NCBI GenBank assembly: GCA_930367205.1
Contig: OV884013.1
Coordinates: 122,489,827-122,553,826 of the forward strand
Reading direction: 5' to 3'
Source: Acanthosoma haemorrhoidale
Lineage: Eukaryota > Arthropoda > Insecta > Hemiptera > Acanthosomatidae
DNA: 64,000 nucleotides
The translations under genes and the position numbers were made by a program. This document shows, piece by piece, positions 32,313 to 45,269 of the stretch. The notes beneath the pieces were generated by a model that saw nothing but the letters and a program-made list of their open reading frames with translations, did not search any database and was not told the DNA's origin. Each line of letters opens with the position of its first letter. Within the stretch, counting starts at the first letter, position 1.

Positions 32313-34578
32313 TGGCTAGTAAAGTAGAAATTGTAAATTTTTGGTCCTCTTAAGTTTAATTTAAATCAAAAATGCATTGCTTAGACAACCACTGAGATAA
32401 TATATGAGTTCTTAGTGTAACAGGTCATGGACTTGAGACCTGCCCTGACTGAAATACCAACTTTAATTGAGGGTTTCCTTTGTAAAATTTAAAGAATCTT
32501 AAGTTGAGTTAGAAGAGACAGACGCTATTGTAAAGATTGTTCCCTGGAAATTATCAAATTATTATTATTATGTACCTAATATTTACACAGGTGTATTATA
32601 CACACATAATCGGGAGCCAGAATCATTCGAGGAGTGGAGGTGATAAGAGGTGAGTGATCGGTGTTTGGTCGGAGACATTTGAGCGGACAATACGTGAGAA
32701 TACGGAAGATTTCTTTGCAATTAAGAAAGAAACATTGGGCGTATTACAACACCAGGTGGAAGGCACAGACCAGAAGTTAAAGTCGAAGAGTGGTGGCTGG
32801 TGAGCAGAAAGTTTAAAGGGTACATAATTGATGTAAAATACTGACACAGTTAAGGCTCGCAGTAAATATACAGTTGTCGTGCATTGTATTTATTTATATA
32901 TTCATTTCTTTATTCATATTTTGGTCTCTAAATATTTGAACATAAAAAGCAAACAAACGAGAAAGGTAAGTAAATAGTTAGGCTATATAAATAAAAGATA
33001 TTTGATCTTTAACTCAGTAATATTCTTACATCAATTAGCAAACACCATTTTAAATCCTTGTTCCAATCGGCTGACTCTTGTCTGAAGTTTGTCATCACTC
33101 GAAGTGATTCGGGGTGGCTCGTCCTGACATCAAAGGCTTGTGCGTCCGGCAAATGACAATCAAATTTGGCTGTAATTAATTTTCAAGTAGTTCATAATGG
33201 AGTAGTATAATGAAGTTATAATGTAGTTTTTTTGGATTAGTACGAGATATAGTACTAGTTAGTATAATTTGGAATCCAATACATCATGGATATGCTAGGA
33301 ATCGATGAGGCTTGGAAACGTTTTCAAAAAAATATTAGTACGGAATGGAGTGGTCTTTGAAAGAATTCAAAAAGAGAAACTGAAGAAGGAACCTTTAGCA
33401 ATGGCGTGTTGACGAGAAAGGGGCAATTTGGTGATTTCCCAAACCACTCGGCGTGGCCAAAATGATTAAAAGAACCTTGTTTTCTTGTTTGGAATACCGT
33501 ACTTTTATAGCTGATTTTTCCAATATTAATTAAAAAAATCATAAAACCATCAAAAATAGAAATTCAAAAAGAAGAAATTCAGCTAGAAGAAATAGATCTG
33601 AGGAACATATGTATAATGTGCTGAATCTTTTTAAAATAAAATATAACAAAAAACACCCTTAATTGAATTCTATCTACTAAGGACTGGTAGAAAACGGTAG
33701 TTGTTTCAAGTTACCACTCACGGCCCTGGGGATTACTTAATAAATTACTTTACATTGTGGGATACGAATCCACAGTACCAGAGTCGGATGGTACCTTTCC
33801 AATTTCGGAATTCTTACAAATCGTAGCACTCAATTGAGGGTTTTTTTAAGAGAGTACGAATGAATACAGTTATGACATTTGCAGCAAGATATGACATGAA
33901 AATATTGGTCACCACTAACCAGAAATAGTAGGTTTTCATGAATGTTACATTAAGTCAAAGTTAGATCAACCTTAACAAAGCGAATGAGATGGTGTTCAAA
34001 AATGCAATATCCACTTGAAAAAAAAATTAAAAACTGTAATAAGAAGAAGATAAATCTATGGGATGAAAATTATAATAGGTCATTTGTTGCCGGCAGTAAT
34101 GAGTCAGAGAGAAGAGAACCAAATGGGGGTCCCAGAGATGGACGCTCCTATGCAAATCCTTCAGAGCTGATATTAAAATATATGTTAATCGGCTGTTTTG
34201 TTATTCGATCCTTCAATGGAGTCGGGAAGAGGAACAGAAAGAAAAAAAAACATGGATTCGTAGCCGTCAATTATCGACTCGGAGCGGTGAATCGTAGATC
34301 ATACTCGGCAATATTTACGAGCGCTGGGAAAATATTGGCGAGGAACCCGCTTTGAAAAATTCGGACCTATTAGTACTGCAATATATTGCTTCGGAAATAT
34401 GGTCGGAGCCCTCAGGATCTACAGCGGATGATGAACACCCGGGCGGGGATAGTTCGTTAAAGATGTTCTGCACTCATGTTCTTCAGAACTCTTTCTTCTT
34501 GAGATGGTGTATTCGCTCTTCCGCTGGCTCACAAGTCCTTGCTATTAAGAACTTAACTTATGAATATTACTAAATATA
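32313..34578 (+). other. Intron sequence without recognised genes
   Basis: AT-rich. The frame at 33984-34355 (123 residues) is Lys/Arg-rich and unrecognised. No supported gene or repeat. Confidence 0.4.
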
Positions 34579-35213
34579 TACGAACTAAACAAACGCTTTG
34601 GACAACTGTACAGACTACTTCAAAGGACATCCCATATCTCAATTGACAATAAATTACTAATCTACAAAGTTATACTTAAGCCAATCTGGACATACAGAGC
34701 TATGGGAGACAGCAAAAAAGTCGAACATCAAGCGTATATATTAAATGCCCCCTATTATGCAACAAAACCCTTTATAACGATCTTAATATACCCTACATTT
34801 TGAACTCATCCCTTCCAGGTTCATGAAATTCTATAGTAACCTATCCAACCACCCTAATTCCCTAGTACAGTCATTGCACTGCACCACTCATCCCTATAAT
34901 CCTCCTCGGAGACGGCAGTGGCCTCGTGACCTGCTATAAGTACGTGACAGTGGGAGTCCTGGCAACGGCCAGTTGTGTATGTAGCTCTCGCGCTCTTGGT
35001 CAGCCTCCACTGGCTCGTATCCGGTGACGGATGAGCGTGTGGGACTTCCCAAGACTCCGCTTCCTCTTTCACATGTGAAGGAGGTGACGGCCATGTGGAT
35101 TTGGGAGGCCTCTGGGCTGTTTGTAAATATTGTATGAATGAGCGAGTGAATGATGAATTGTAAATATGGTATGAATGAAAACAATAAGGCAAATTGTAAT
35201 TTTAGCACAATAA
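34579..35213 (+). mobile_element. LINE family B fragment B4 (sense)
   Basis: A degraded B ORF2 tail (from CTAAACAAACGCTTTGGACA, homologous to the NRRFGQL region) and a long 3' UTR ending AATTTTAGCACAATAAAG. Small deletions break the frame. It has a 3' UTR segment at about 34970-35110 absent from B3 and B5. It faces B5 tail to tail. Confidence 0.82.
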
Positions 35214-35473
35214 AGAAGTTATATAATAACTAGATATGCACTCTCTTGCCGAGTCCAACGAAAATATTCTTCATCGAAAATATATTTCTTCATTAAGTAA
35301 TAGATATAAAATAAAACTTCTATATAAATTTTAAATATAAATCAGTAGAATATCTAACGATAAAAAACTTCATTGCTAGGAAATCATCAAACCGGATTCC
35401 CTAGGAAATCGATCGTACCCAGACCAAACAGAATAACCCTCCTAGGGAAGACGGGAATTTTTACTATGTATAA
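35214..35473 (+). other. Spacer between tail-to-tail LINE B copies
   Basis: 260 bp of AT-rich sequence between B4 and B5. Nothing recognised. Confidence 0.5.
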
Positions 35474-36095
35474 TTCCTTTATTGTGCTAAAATTACAATC
35501 TGCCTTGCTAGGCAATAAGTAATTAAGATATACTATCATTCATACCATATTTACATTTCATCATTCACTCGCTCATTCATTCAGGACATGATTGGAGAAA
35601 CTGGCCATTGCCAGGACTCCCACTGTCACTTGATTATAGCAGGTCACGAGGCCACTGCCGTTTCAGTCTCCGAGGAGGATTATAGGGATGAGTGGTGCAG
35701 TGCAATGACTGTGCTACAGGACTAGGGTGGTTGGAAAGGCTACTGTGGAATTTCATGAACTTGGAAGGGATGAGTTCAAGAATATAGGGTATATTCAGAT
35801 CATTATGAAGGGTTTTGTTGCTGACATAATAAGGGACATTTACTATTGTTCTCAGGACTTTTGATTGAAAGGATTGGATACGCTTGATGTTCGACTTTTT
35901 TGCTGTCCCCCATAGCTCTATTCCATATGTCCAGATTGGCTTAAGTATAACTTTGTAAATTAGTGATTTATTTTCTATTGAGAGATGGGATGTCCTTTGA
36001 AGTAGTCTGTACAGTTGACCAAAGCGTCTGTTTAGTTCTTGTCTTTTTAGCCTCGTATGTGGGTTCCAGGTCAGTCGTTTGTCGAGATATGCTTA
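35474..36095 (-). mobile_element. LINE family B fragment B5 (antisense)
   Basis: The 3' end at TTATTGTGCTAAAATTAC, then the same 3' UTR and ORF2 tail as B3. It extends slightly further 5' to encode LDKRLTWNPHTRLKR (about 36040-36090, minus strand). It stops there, next to mitochondrial cox1 sequence. It is close to B3 over the shared part. Confidence 0.85.
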
Positions 36096-36149
36096 TGTAG
36101 TTATGAGATCACTAGCCAACAGGCTGTGGAGGAAGCGAACTTTAAAATA

Positions 36150-36402
36150 TCCTGTGGGCTTACAGCTACAATAATTATTGCAGTACCAAAAAGTATTGAA
36201 ATCTTCATATGATTAATTACTATAGATGGGATTAAGATTATTTGTAGTCCAGCTACCTTATGAAGCTTAGAATTCTTCTTCTTATGTACTATTGGAGAAT
36301 TAACTGGAGTTATCCTAGCCAATACATCAATTTAGTTTTACATGACACCTACTATTTAATATCACATTTCCATTACGTTTTATCTACAGGAGCTGTACAT
36401 TT
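36150..36402 (+). pseudogene. Nuclear mitochondrial insert: cox1 fragment
   Basis: About 250 bp of mitochondrial cytochrome oxidase subunit I. With the invertebrate mitochondrial code, 36162 onward reads TATMIIAVPKSIEIFMWL, later ATLWSLEFFFL and LTGVILANTSI, then in another frame VLHDTYY and HFHYVL. Two TGA codons (36210-36212 and 36261-36263) fall where COI has conserved Trp, which excludes a nuclear gene and shows a mitochondrial origin. A short deletion after NTSI shifts the frame. The insert is diverged, hence old. Upstream of 36150 the match fades into the LINE B5 boundary. Confidence 0.9.
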
Positions 36403-37198
36403 GTAAAGATATTTTTTATTTAGTCTTGAAAGAAAAAAAAATCATTCTTCCTAATTGTGGTTTATTTATTTTTTTTCGGCGGATAATATTTAATTAATGC
36501 CTAACACCTCCTTAAATGTATTTGATAAGCCTACCACCCCCAGAACACCTACCAGGCGGCCGTGGTCTGCCTGACCCACGCCCATTATAGAGCCCAAACA
36601 AAAAGAAAATGTACACTTCTATCTGCCTTCCCCTCCTCATATTTACATTTATTAGCATAATTTGCCGGTCAAGCATCTTCTTTCTCGGAATTGCACGAAT
36701 GAGAACAGGGGCACGAAACCGAATCGGGAGTATTTGTACGACGAAGTGCAAAAATACTGAGAACAATAACAACCGTACAATACTTTTAGGTTTTCTTAAG
36801 CTATACTGGGATGACTCAATGTGCTATTGAAAACGAAATATTTATTCATCGGCATTTGCCTAGTGTGCTGGTTTACACAAGGTATAATAAGATAAAGAAA
36901 CATTTAACGCTTCAAGATATTTAATAAAACAAAATGAAGAAAGGCGATCTTCACAGGGGTTTTATCTCATGTCCTTTGATTCCTACAGAAACTTTGAGCT
37001 CATAGTGTTCGGATTTGAAAACTCAGCTATAAAGCAATATCCTTCAACCATCCATTTTTAGTTTGGAAATAGATTAAACACACACTACAAGAACATGGAA
37101 AGTAGATTATATAACCCAGATGACAACTGAAGATCGCGTTATAATTTCTATGTTTAATATATAAATTAATGGAATGAAAGTCATGGGCGTTATACTAA
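36403..37198 (+). other. Intron sequence without recognised genes
   Basis: Includes a GC-richer patch at 36530-36760 with short frames on both strands (86 and 73 residues), none recognised. Confidence 0.4.
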
Positions 37199-38139
37199 TA
37201 CAGTAGAATCCCGATATTTCGTATTGTCAAGGGACTGGCAGTTTGGTACGAATTATCGGGAATACCAATTATCCGGAGTACAAAATTAAAAAACGTACTA
37301 ATGCAAACATGTATGTATTAAGAAGTACAATGTAGTAAGGATAAAAACTATACAATAAACACTGCTTAATAATAAACTAAACAATGAACAATATGTACAT
37401 ACTTATGTTCTAGATTAAATAAACACGTTTGCACGAAAAAAATCGTTTTTTGACGCAATCCTTGCAGACGGGTATTGTCAATTCCTTTGTATATTTCCTC
37501 CAATTGTATAAAATTTGAATTCCTTGCTTGCGCAAACCACTTTTTTAAGTTCTCTTCAAGTTGTGGGTAATCACCAGTCTTGAAGCGTTTTACTTTGATG
37601 CTTGTTGTCTGGGAAGTGATTTTGTCCTTGTTCTTCAGGATTGATGTGATTGTGGAACGAGGGACGTTAAAACGCTTGGATACGTCAATTTGCTTAAAGC
37701 CACTGGCCACGGCCTTTATGATTTGTTGTTTCTCTTTAATAGAGAGGCTAACTTTTTTAAGAGGCATGGTAACGTGTCACAACGATAACGAAAACGAGAC
37801 TGTGAACTGTAGAAACGAAAGACAAGCTTAGTACAATTCCTAAAACATTCCCTCTCTCCTCTCCTTATTTCCTTTGAGTAAAAAGAGTACGAATTACATA
37901 TACTCATTCTGCTCTCTGGTCTCTCACTGTCCTCTTTCCCTTTCTTGAAACAGTACGAATTAACGAAGTTTTTAAGCTGGAAATACGTATTATAAGACGT
38001 TTTAAGTTACCTCGAGCATAAAAATAATAAGAATTACCGAGGGGACTGAAATGCATTGTTTTTATACCGGGATTTTCTCTGGGGACCGGCAAATTTGTAC
38101 GAATTAGCCGGAAGTACGAATAATCGGGATTCCACTGTA
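37199..38139 (-). mobile_element. Pogo/Tigger-like DNA transposon, internally deleted
   Basis: The ends CAGTAGAATCCCGAT (from 37201) and, inverted, CAGTGGAATCCCGAT (to 38137) form terminal repeats. TA duplications flank them (37199-37200 and 38138-38139). Inside the ends further TACGAATTA blocks recur in inverted order. At 937 bp the element is too short for a full transposase; it keeps only the N-terminal DNA-binding part. The CAGT start and TA target are typical of pogo/Tigger elements. Confidence 0.88.
37366..37767 (-). pseudogene. Pogo/Tigger transposase, N-terminal remnant
   Basis: 133 residues starting MPLKKVSLSIKEKQQIIKAV. The Psq/CENP-B N-type helix-turn-helix includes KQIDVSKRFNVPRSTITSIL. 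Then comes the start of the second (HTH_CENPB) domain with LEENLKKWFAQARN. The frame ends before any DDE catalytic core. Such fragments could bind the element ends, but no evidence of function is seen. Confidence 0.85.
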
Positions 38140-38897
<758 letters not shown>

Positions 38898-38984
38898 CTC
38901 TTTCTCTGCACTGGCACTGGCTGCTCTGCTCGAACCATGGCTGTCTTATTTAAATAGTTCTTCACCTCTTTTTCCTAACCTTTT

Positions 38985-39225
38985 ATCTTTAGTCCGGCGT
39001 TTTCAGACCCCACACCTTCCTAGTGGGAATCTCTGCCTCCGTCTCGCTAAAACTAGGACATCCCTTCCACGCAGACGACGGTCTCTGGGGTCCTACAACA
39101 TTTACCTACAAGCATCTTCCCCAACGGTCCAGTCTGCCTCCTTCCGGTTCACAATCGCCTTAGTGATCCGGTTTTCGCCTACCCTCAGATACAGAGTGTG
39201 AGTGAGCTCACGGTCAATCCAAGAC
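38985..39225 (-). repeat. Repeat family D, copy D3
   Basis: The reverse complement carries CTGAGGGTAGGCGAAAACCG, then GGACCCCAGAGACCGTCGTC and TTTTAGCGAGACG in the same order as D4. It is a partial copy lacking the start and end motifs. Confidence 0.65.
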
Positions 39226-42200
39226 CATTTAAATTAACTTCAATACATAACCTTTAACTCTTGCACTTTGGGGGCATAGCTTCTAAGATCTTATGAAGTC
39301 AGATCAATAAACTCTAGTTATTGGCCTGCTAGGCCACCAGCAAATATATTCATCTCTTTCTGGCGCCTTCAGGCAGTGGCTGGGTCGACAAGACCTCCCC
39401 CTGGCACCTCCGACACCTAATAAAGCTAGCTTGTCATTCTTTCCTGACATTAGAGCGACGTGTGGCCTTACTCCGTTGCTATTTGAATATTTCTTCTAAG
39501 AATGAGAACCTTGAGAAATAGGCAGCTGCGTTGCCGTCAGTCAATCTAATCTGTAGCGACCGCATAGATAATCATCTGCTGGGATACCTCGAAGGCACTC
39601 CTTGCGCAACAAGGGACATTGTATTCAAAATGTTTTTTCGGCCACGACACCTCGTTCAATGTCTACTAACGACCGCATTCATCAGCCCACGCCCCGGCCT
39701 GGTCACTCAAATCTACATTACCGAATTGTAACTAATGGCAATCAGCTGTTGGTTTTTCTTCTAAAGGCACTGATGATATGGTACTTCTTGCTTCCGTGGG
39801 AAGGAGCGTTGCTTTCGCTGTGATATATCATGCTATATTGATGCTCAGGCCTAATGAATGACAGTTATGAATTAGAATGAGCTGCAGCAATCATAGGTTC
39901 ATGAATATGTGCCTATATTAGGTTAAGGTCTCGTGTTAACGTTATAGCAATCTATCAACAGCTATTAGATATTCAAATAGCCGTCATTTAGTGGACGATT
40001 TGAGTCTTTTAGCGACGATTACAGGCTGTAAATTTAATTCCAGTAATTGCTGTACATTAAAACCTTTTTGCCACTTCATCTAGTGTTGGCTTGTTTATTT
40101 GTTGGCACTGTTTGTATATTTAAACTCATTTGGGGTACTCACCGATGCGAGCCTCAGATAGTCTGAAGACGAGAACAGAACTAAGTCTCCCCTAAACCGG
40201 CCAGAACCCAGGAGGCACCCCAGTCCCAAATGTCAGATGGTGGTTATAGATAGTGTTTTATAAGAAGCGACGTTTGATTTAGATGAAACTATGCTAAAAA
40301 AAAATGCTCAGTTACTTTGACGATTGGAAGAAGGTCATAGATTGTAGTAACATCTAAAACTATTATATCTAAAAAAAAAAAAAAAAAAAGCTACAATGAT
40401 AACAAGAAGGCAATGGGCACTTAGGTCAGGGTGATTGAAATAATATTGCAACTTTATACTATTTATAGTCAATAATGATTCGGCATTTAATTATACAATA
40501 TTATTTTAGTCATTTATGAAATGAATCCGGTTCATTTTTGTGGGTTGTTTTAATTTTATTGTCCTGTGAAAACTATGCAGTGAAGACAATTGCAATGGCA
40601 GTGGATAGCCTAAAGCAAAATACACTGTAAAAACAAAACAAAGAGCGATCTAACATTGAAATAGTATTTTTCACAATTGGCATTATTGCACTTTTACGAT
40701 GTTAGCATAAAGTTAACGAATTCACTAGTATTAATGGTCTGTGAAAACAAAATGAAAATCTGGTCTGTATCTCTCAGAAACGGTTTGAGATTCAATCTTC
40801 TAATTTCTTTTAATCGCTAAATAAGCTTAAAATACAGCTAATAAAAAAGAAATTCCAAACAATGAAACTTTCTCCAGAAACCGTTTAGTTTTTGTTTAGA
40901 CAAATATTTTAAAAGGATTTTTTGGCTAAGAACATCTGAAATTTTATAGTTTTTTAGTTTCCGGGATCAACTCCCCCCCCCCCATTGATTAGTTACTTTC
41001 TAAGTATTTTATTTCGTTCATAAGACAACAAAAAAAAAAAAAAAAAATAGCTTTTGAGTACATTTTAGATGGTTGGGCCAGCTTCTAGGATCTGGCATTA
41101 CAAAAACACATGGTGAAAAAAACGGCATTGATTTCAAACTTTTCTAAGATTTTGGTGAATTTATAGTAGTATGTGAAAAACGTATTGCCGGATAAAAAAT
41201 TAAACAAGACATTGAGGACATTTCCACGCTGGTGTGATTGGAGTAGCTGCCATCGCTGAGAGGCATGAGAAATTCCTAAGCATTGGTGCCAACAGCCGTT
41301 GAGAAATCACTTTCCGAAATGACTGTAATTAGCGAAGAGTTAGATAGTGGCAGCACTGGATGTCTAAGAGCCAGTGCCTCTTTGATCTGCGCCGCTCATA
41401 TCCGCCGGTAGTTCTGTCGCTTGTTCCGTTATTGCACTGTCACTGGAACTGTAAAATCGTTCCTTGACTTTGCTCAACTGATTAATATTTACAGATGTCA
41501 TATTTTTTTTAATTAGTTGTGTTAAGGGGCAATAATTCATAAGTGTTAATGTATAAGGTTATTATGCAGTCTCGAAAGAACTGTTGATTTATTTCCTCAA
41601 AAAGACATTACTCCTTCTTATGTAAACCAGATATGATTGGTTTCAGTTTCAATAATTGTCCGTGACACAGAGCTGTTTTCTTTAAACTTTTTTTTTTTTA
41701 ACCGCTGCTATACAATTTAACACTTTCACAAGTGTATTCTCTAACTATCTAGTATACACCGTAGGCAAATATGAGGGTCTGTATGAACCTACACGAGCCG
41801 CGACCTCCGAATTTCATTTCTTTTCCCTCTGGGGGTCTCATCCTGGGAATTCCTATATCGAACATATCGGTAGTACTCCAAGGTGAACCATTAAAGTTTA
41901 TTAATAGGATCGAGGGAAGCAACATAACACAACAGTCAACATAATTAACAGGATGGTACTTGCATCCACACACATATGCTGTATCACAAACCATAAGGTT
42001 CACTTACCTTATCGCCAAACTGGGTACCAGGACAATTCATAAATATAACATTATTAATGAAATAGAAAATATATAAGCATTTAAAATTACTTAAATATAT
42101 AAAAAAAAACTGTTTAATACACGAAAAATGTAATGATTTTACTAATGTGAACTATAGACTTTGCGTTGATTAGTCGTAAGCCATTTGAAACACCATTAGT

Positions 42201-42855
42201 AATGAATTGACATTTCCTAGTTGCTATTGTGAAGTAACACTTGATTGGTGAGTTTCGTAAGGTAGGATAGTTGTAACATTTGATCGGATCTGCAGAGTAC
42301 AATCAGAAGATCGCTTCATGTTTCTGCTCTGTCAGAATAGCCTCAGCTGCTGATTCTGCAGTCGAGGCTACGGCTGTACGCTACAGCCAAGTGCATTTAT
42401 GCAACTCAAGACACAACAGGCAGAAGGAGTTGTGCAGGAGTTGAAAACTAGAACCAGCTCGAACCGTAAGGGCTAACCCGTCTCCAGCCGACTCCTCATA
42501 AATTATTGGCTCAACCGTTTGCTTTTAATTGTATTTTAGGGTATTATGGTTTTATTTGATGTTAAAGGATATCCAAGCGGTGCCTTATACAAAGGTCTTT
42601 GTTGTAAATGATTAAATATATATATAAATACTTGCACCATGAGTACAATTGGCAAGATGTCTCTAATGAACCAAACGGTTCAGTATTATGTCCCCCGAAA
42701 AATATTCTGGTTAAAATTGTCGGTTTCTTTTATAACTTTATACTACTTTTACATGTGTATTTAAACAGAACGTATTTTATTTAGAAAACATTAAAGTTTA
42801 ATTAAATATTTAATCTACTCATCTCTAACAGTCATACTTATTGTTTCCTTTACAG
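39226..42855 (+). other. Distal intron 2
   Basis: AT-rich with A-runs (40373-40389, 41031-41047). At about 42012 the minus strand carries a good-looking splice donor (AAG then GTAAGT), but no convincing exon. It ends with a pyrimidine tract and TTTACAG at 42855, the acceptor of exon 3. Confidence 0.4.
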
Positions 42856-43101
42856 CTGAGCCCAGTGGGTACTACCATCTTCACCGGACTGAAGGCCCTA
42901 GACCCTGACGCAGGCGCGAACGGCCTGGTCGAGTACCGGATCGTGACCGGATCCGCAGGCGCAGGACCGCAAGAAAGACTGACGGTCGCAGACGGAGCCG
43001 CACACTTCGCCATCAACCTCCCGCACCAGGGACAGATCACCGTAGCCAGGCCACTCGACTATGAGAAGACCCAGAGGTACCTCATCACCGTAGTGGCCAG
43101 T
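42856..43101 (+). CDS. Cadherin exon, second repeat (third visible exon)
   Basis: 82 codons between the acceptor TTTACAG and donor GTGAGT, phase 0 at both ends. It continues the VSVSE of the previous exon with LSPVGTTIFTGLKALDPDAG and NGLVEYRIV, then FAINLPHQGQITVARPLDYE and a final TQRYLITVVAS. D-x-D-x-G-x-N-G, L-D-Y-E and Y-x-I-x-V-x-A-S are hallmark cadherin repeat positions. The x-L-(T/S)-P-V-G-T-T-I-F-T-G opening is strikingly like repeat 2 of protocadherin-15. The exon is strongly GC-rich against its AT-rich surroundings. The next exon, which should begin with the D of A-S-D or similar, is not in the window. Confidence 0.92.
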
Positions 43102-45269
43102 GTGAGTAATCATTATATTTTTGTTGCTCAATAACTCAAAAAAGAAACTTTATTTGACATAAAACTCAAATGTACAATTATATATCTTTACAAGCTGAGA
43201 GCTCAATAGCGAATGAGACTCATGAGGTAGCAACCCTCTGTCTTATGCCTAAGGGCTATTTATCTGTGTAGGAAAGCGATAACAGTAAGGATAAGGGTGC
43301 AGATAGAAAGATCGGGGGAGCCAATTATTTAGAATAGAGGTCTGGGAAGGGAAGATAACTTACTAGGATAAGATAAGATAATTATAATAGGGCTGATTAT
43401 TATAAGTTATGAGACACAGTACTTAGGATGCTGCTGATAAACAAACCATTTGTTAATGATATATATATATATATATATTGCATAACAGTTGATTATTTAT
43501 TATTTAATTTTGTATCAAATCGATAAGAATTTTAATTATTTTATTCCCCCTCAAGTTGTGCTCGCAATCCAGTGATTTGTCAAATAGTTTGTTATGTTTG
43601 GCTTTTTCGCTACAGTACACAGAACTGCACTAAGTATGAGATGAAAGTGAAGCAATAAACAAAATAAACGATTTAGACATTTAGAAAGAACTAAAAGATT
43701 CCCCCTTGTGCTTCGTTTATTTTCTGTAGTCATGCTATATACAATATGATAGTACTCATTCACTGATTTAATTCATTAATATTAAAATTTAAAAGTTGTA
43801 GGAAAGACTTTAATCTAAAACTAACCTATATTTTCCGCGCAGTCTGTTACCATCGATGCGGGAAGGGTGGTGGAGACATAGTAAAATAAAAGTAGTGAAA
43901 ATTGAAATAGAGACCGGAAATATCTTGAAAACAAAATTCCAAATAAAAGCCTTGCATCTTTGCAGAAAATATATTTAAATTTAATTTACTTATAAACATG
44001 TCACAAAAATTCAGCCTTCTTCAAAACTTTACAAATTCAGCTGTAAAAACATAAAATATGTCACTTGATAATAGTTCATGGAATCTTTAACTCATATTTT
44101 AAGTTTTTGATTAATTTAATTTTTTATTTTTTTTTATTTACAAAAAAAATTACAGGAAAGCGTATTGTAAAAAAAATCGTGTTACATAAACAGTGAACTT
44201 TACATACCCTTTTCGCAAACGGGTAATTTTCTTTACTGTTAGTGGTGCCTAAGCACCGTATCCCTCCTAGATGACTGAGTGATTCTTCACGATTAAGCCA
44301 CATTCAGCCTGAATCTGATTAGGCGTGGCGAGAGGATAATGTTGTTATCAGACCCACCCCGCGCAGGTACACGTGGGTGAATTAGAAAGACAGAAAGCCT
44401 GCAATCGCGTGGGTGCTAGATTAACCCGTCTCGACCTCACCCGATACGGTAGTGGCCGTAATTGAATCGGAGCCTGCGGACACAGAGATATTTGCACATA
44501 GCATACGCAATGGACTGGACTTTAGGGCGCTGGAGAAAGGTGGAATTCCACAACCGCCTCTGGAACAGACAAGACAGTAGCCGGATAAAAGCCTGACATG
44601 AGAGATGGCGGCCGAAGGACTTAAGATCATTCGCGTGGTGTACCGGAGCCGATGAGATCAACGGCAGAGGTCAGAGGGCGTGGTAAGCAATGCGGCAAAT
44701 CTACATATTCATAGAACGGACATGCTATCCAATATGGAGATGCCCTGACTCATTCACCATGAGCGAGTCTATCCGACAATTGCATACGGTAGACTTAACA
44801 ATCTCTACAGTCTAGTTCCATTAGAACTCTCCTGCTTTTGGAGTATAATTAAGATATGCGACCCTTCGCTCTTTAGGGACATTTCCGCCGGTGGCCCTCG
44901 GTTGGTCAGTAAAAATTGAAAGATAGAAAAGTCATCGGGGATGAGCTTTGATTAGATGCTGATACACCTCACGGTCGAGGCTTTCCTACATGCCAACACT
45001 CTTGCTTGCTGATAATACGCTTTTGCTGACTACACAGTTGTAGTACCTTTTCACAAGTTGTTTAGATCATTTAAGTTAGATCACGCTAATTAGATTTAAC
45101 ATTTAAATTATTCGTTTTGTTTTTCATGTTATGGGAACGTGTGCTTCACAGTCAATGCAGTCATTTTTATTTTGTTTACGATTTAACTCACGTACATTTA
45201 GGCTACGCACACACTGATAGAGGGTCCCTGTTGTTAGTTTGCAAATAAATATTCATCTTTAAATCTAAA
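43102..45269 (+). other. Start of intron 3
   Basis: Contains a (TA)n tract at 43459-43478 and a 45-bp scrap of LINE C (43838-43882, minus: TTACCATCGATGCGGGAAGG). A GC-richer block at 44310-44720 shows no homology that I can name. No gene. Confidence 0.45.

Noticed and set aside
33984..34355. 123-residue Lys/Arg-rich frame
   Set aside because: Composition follows A-rich DNA; no conserved domain and no repeat context to support a gene.
36101..36322. Minus-strand frame of 73 residues
   Set aside because: It is the antisense shadow of the mitochondrial cox1 insert on the + strand.
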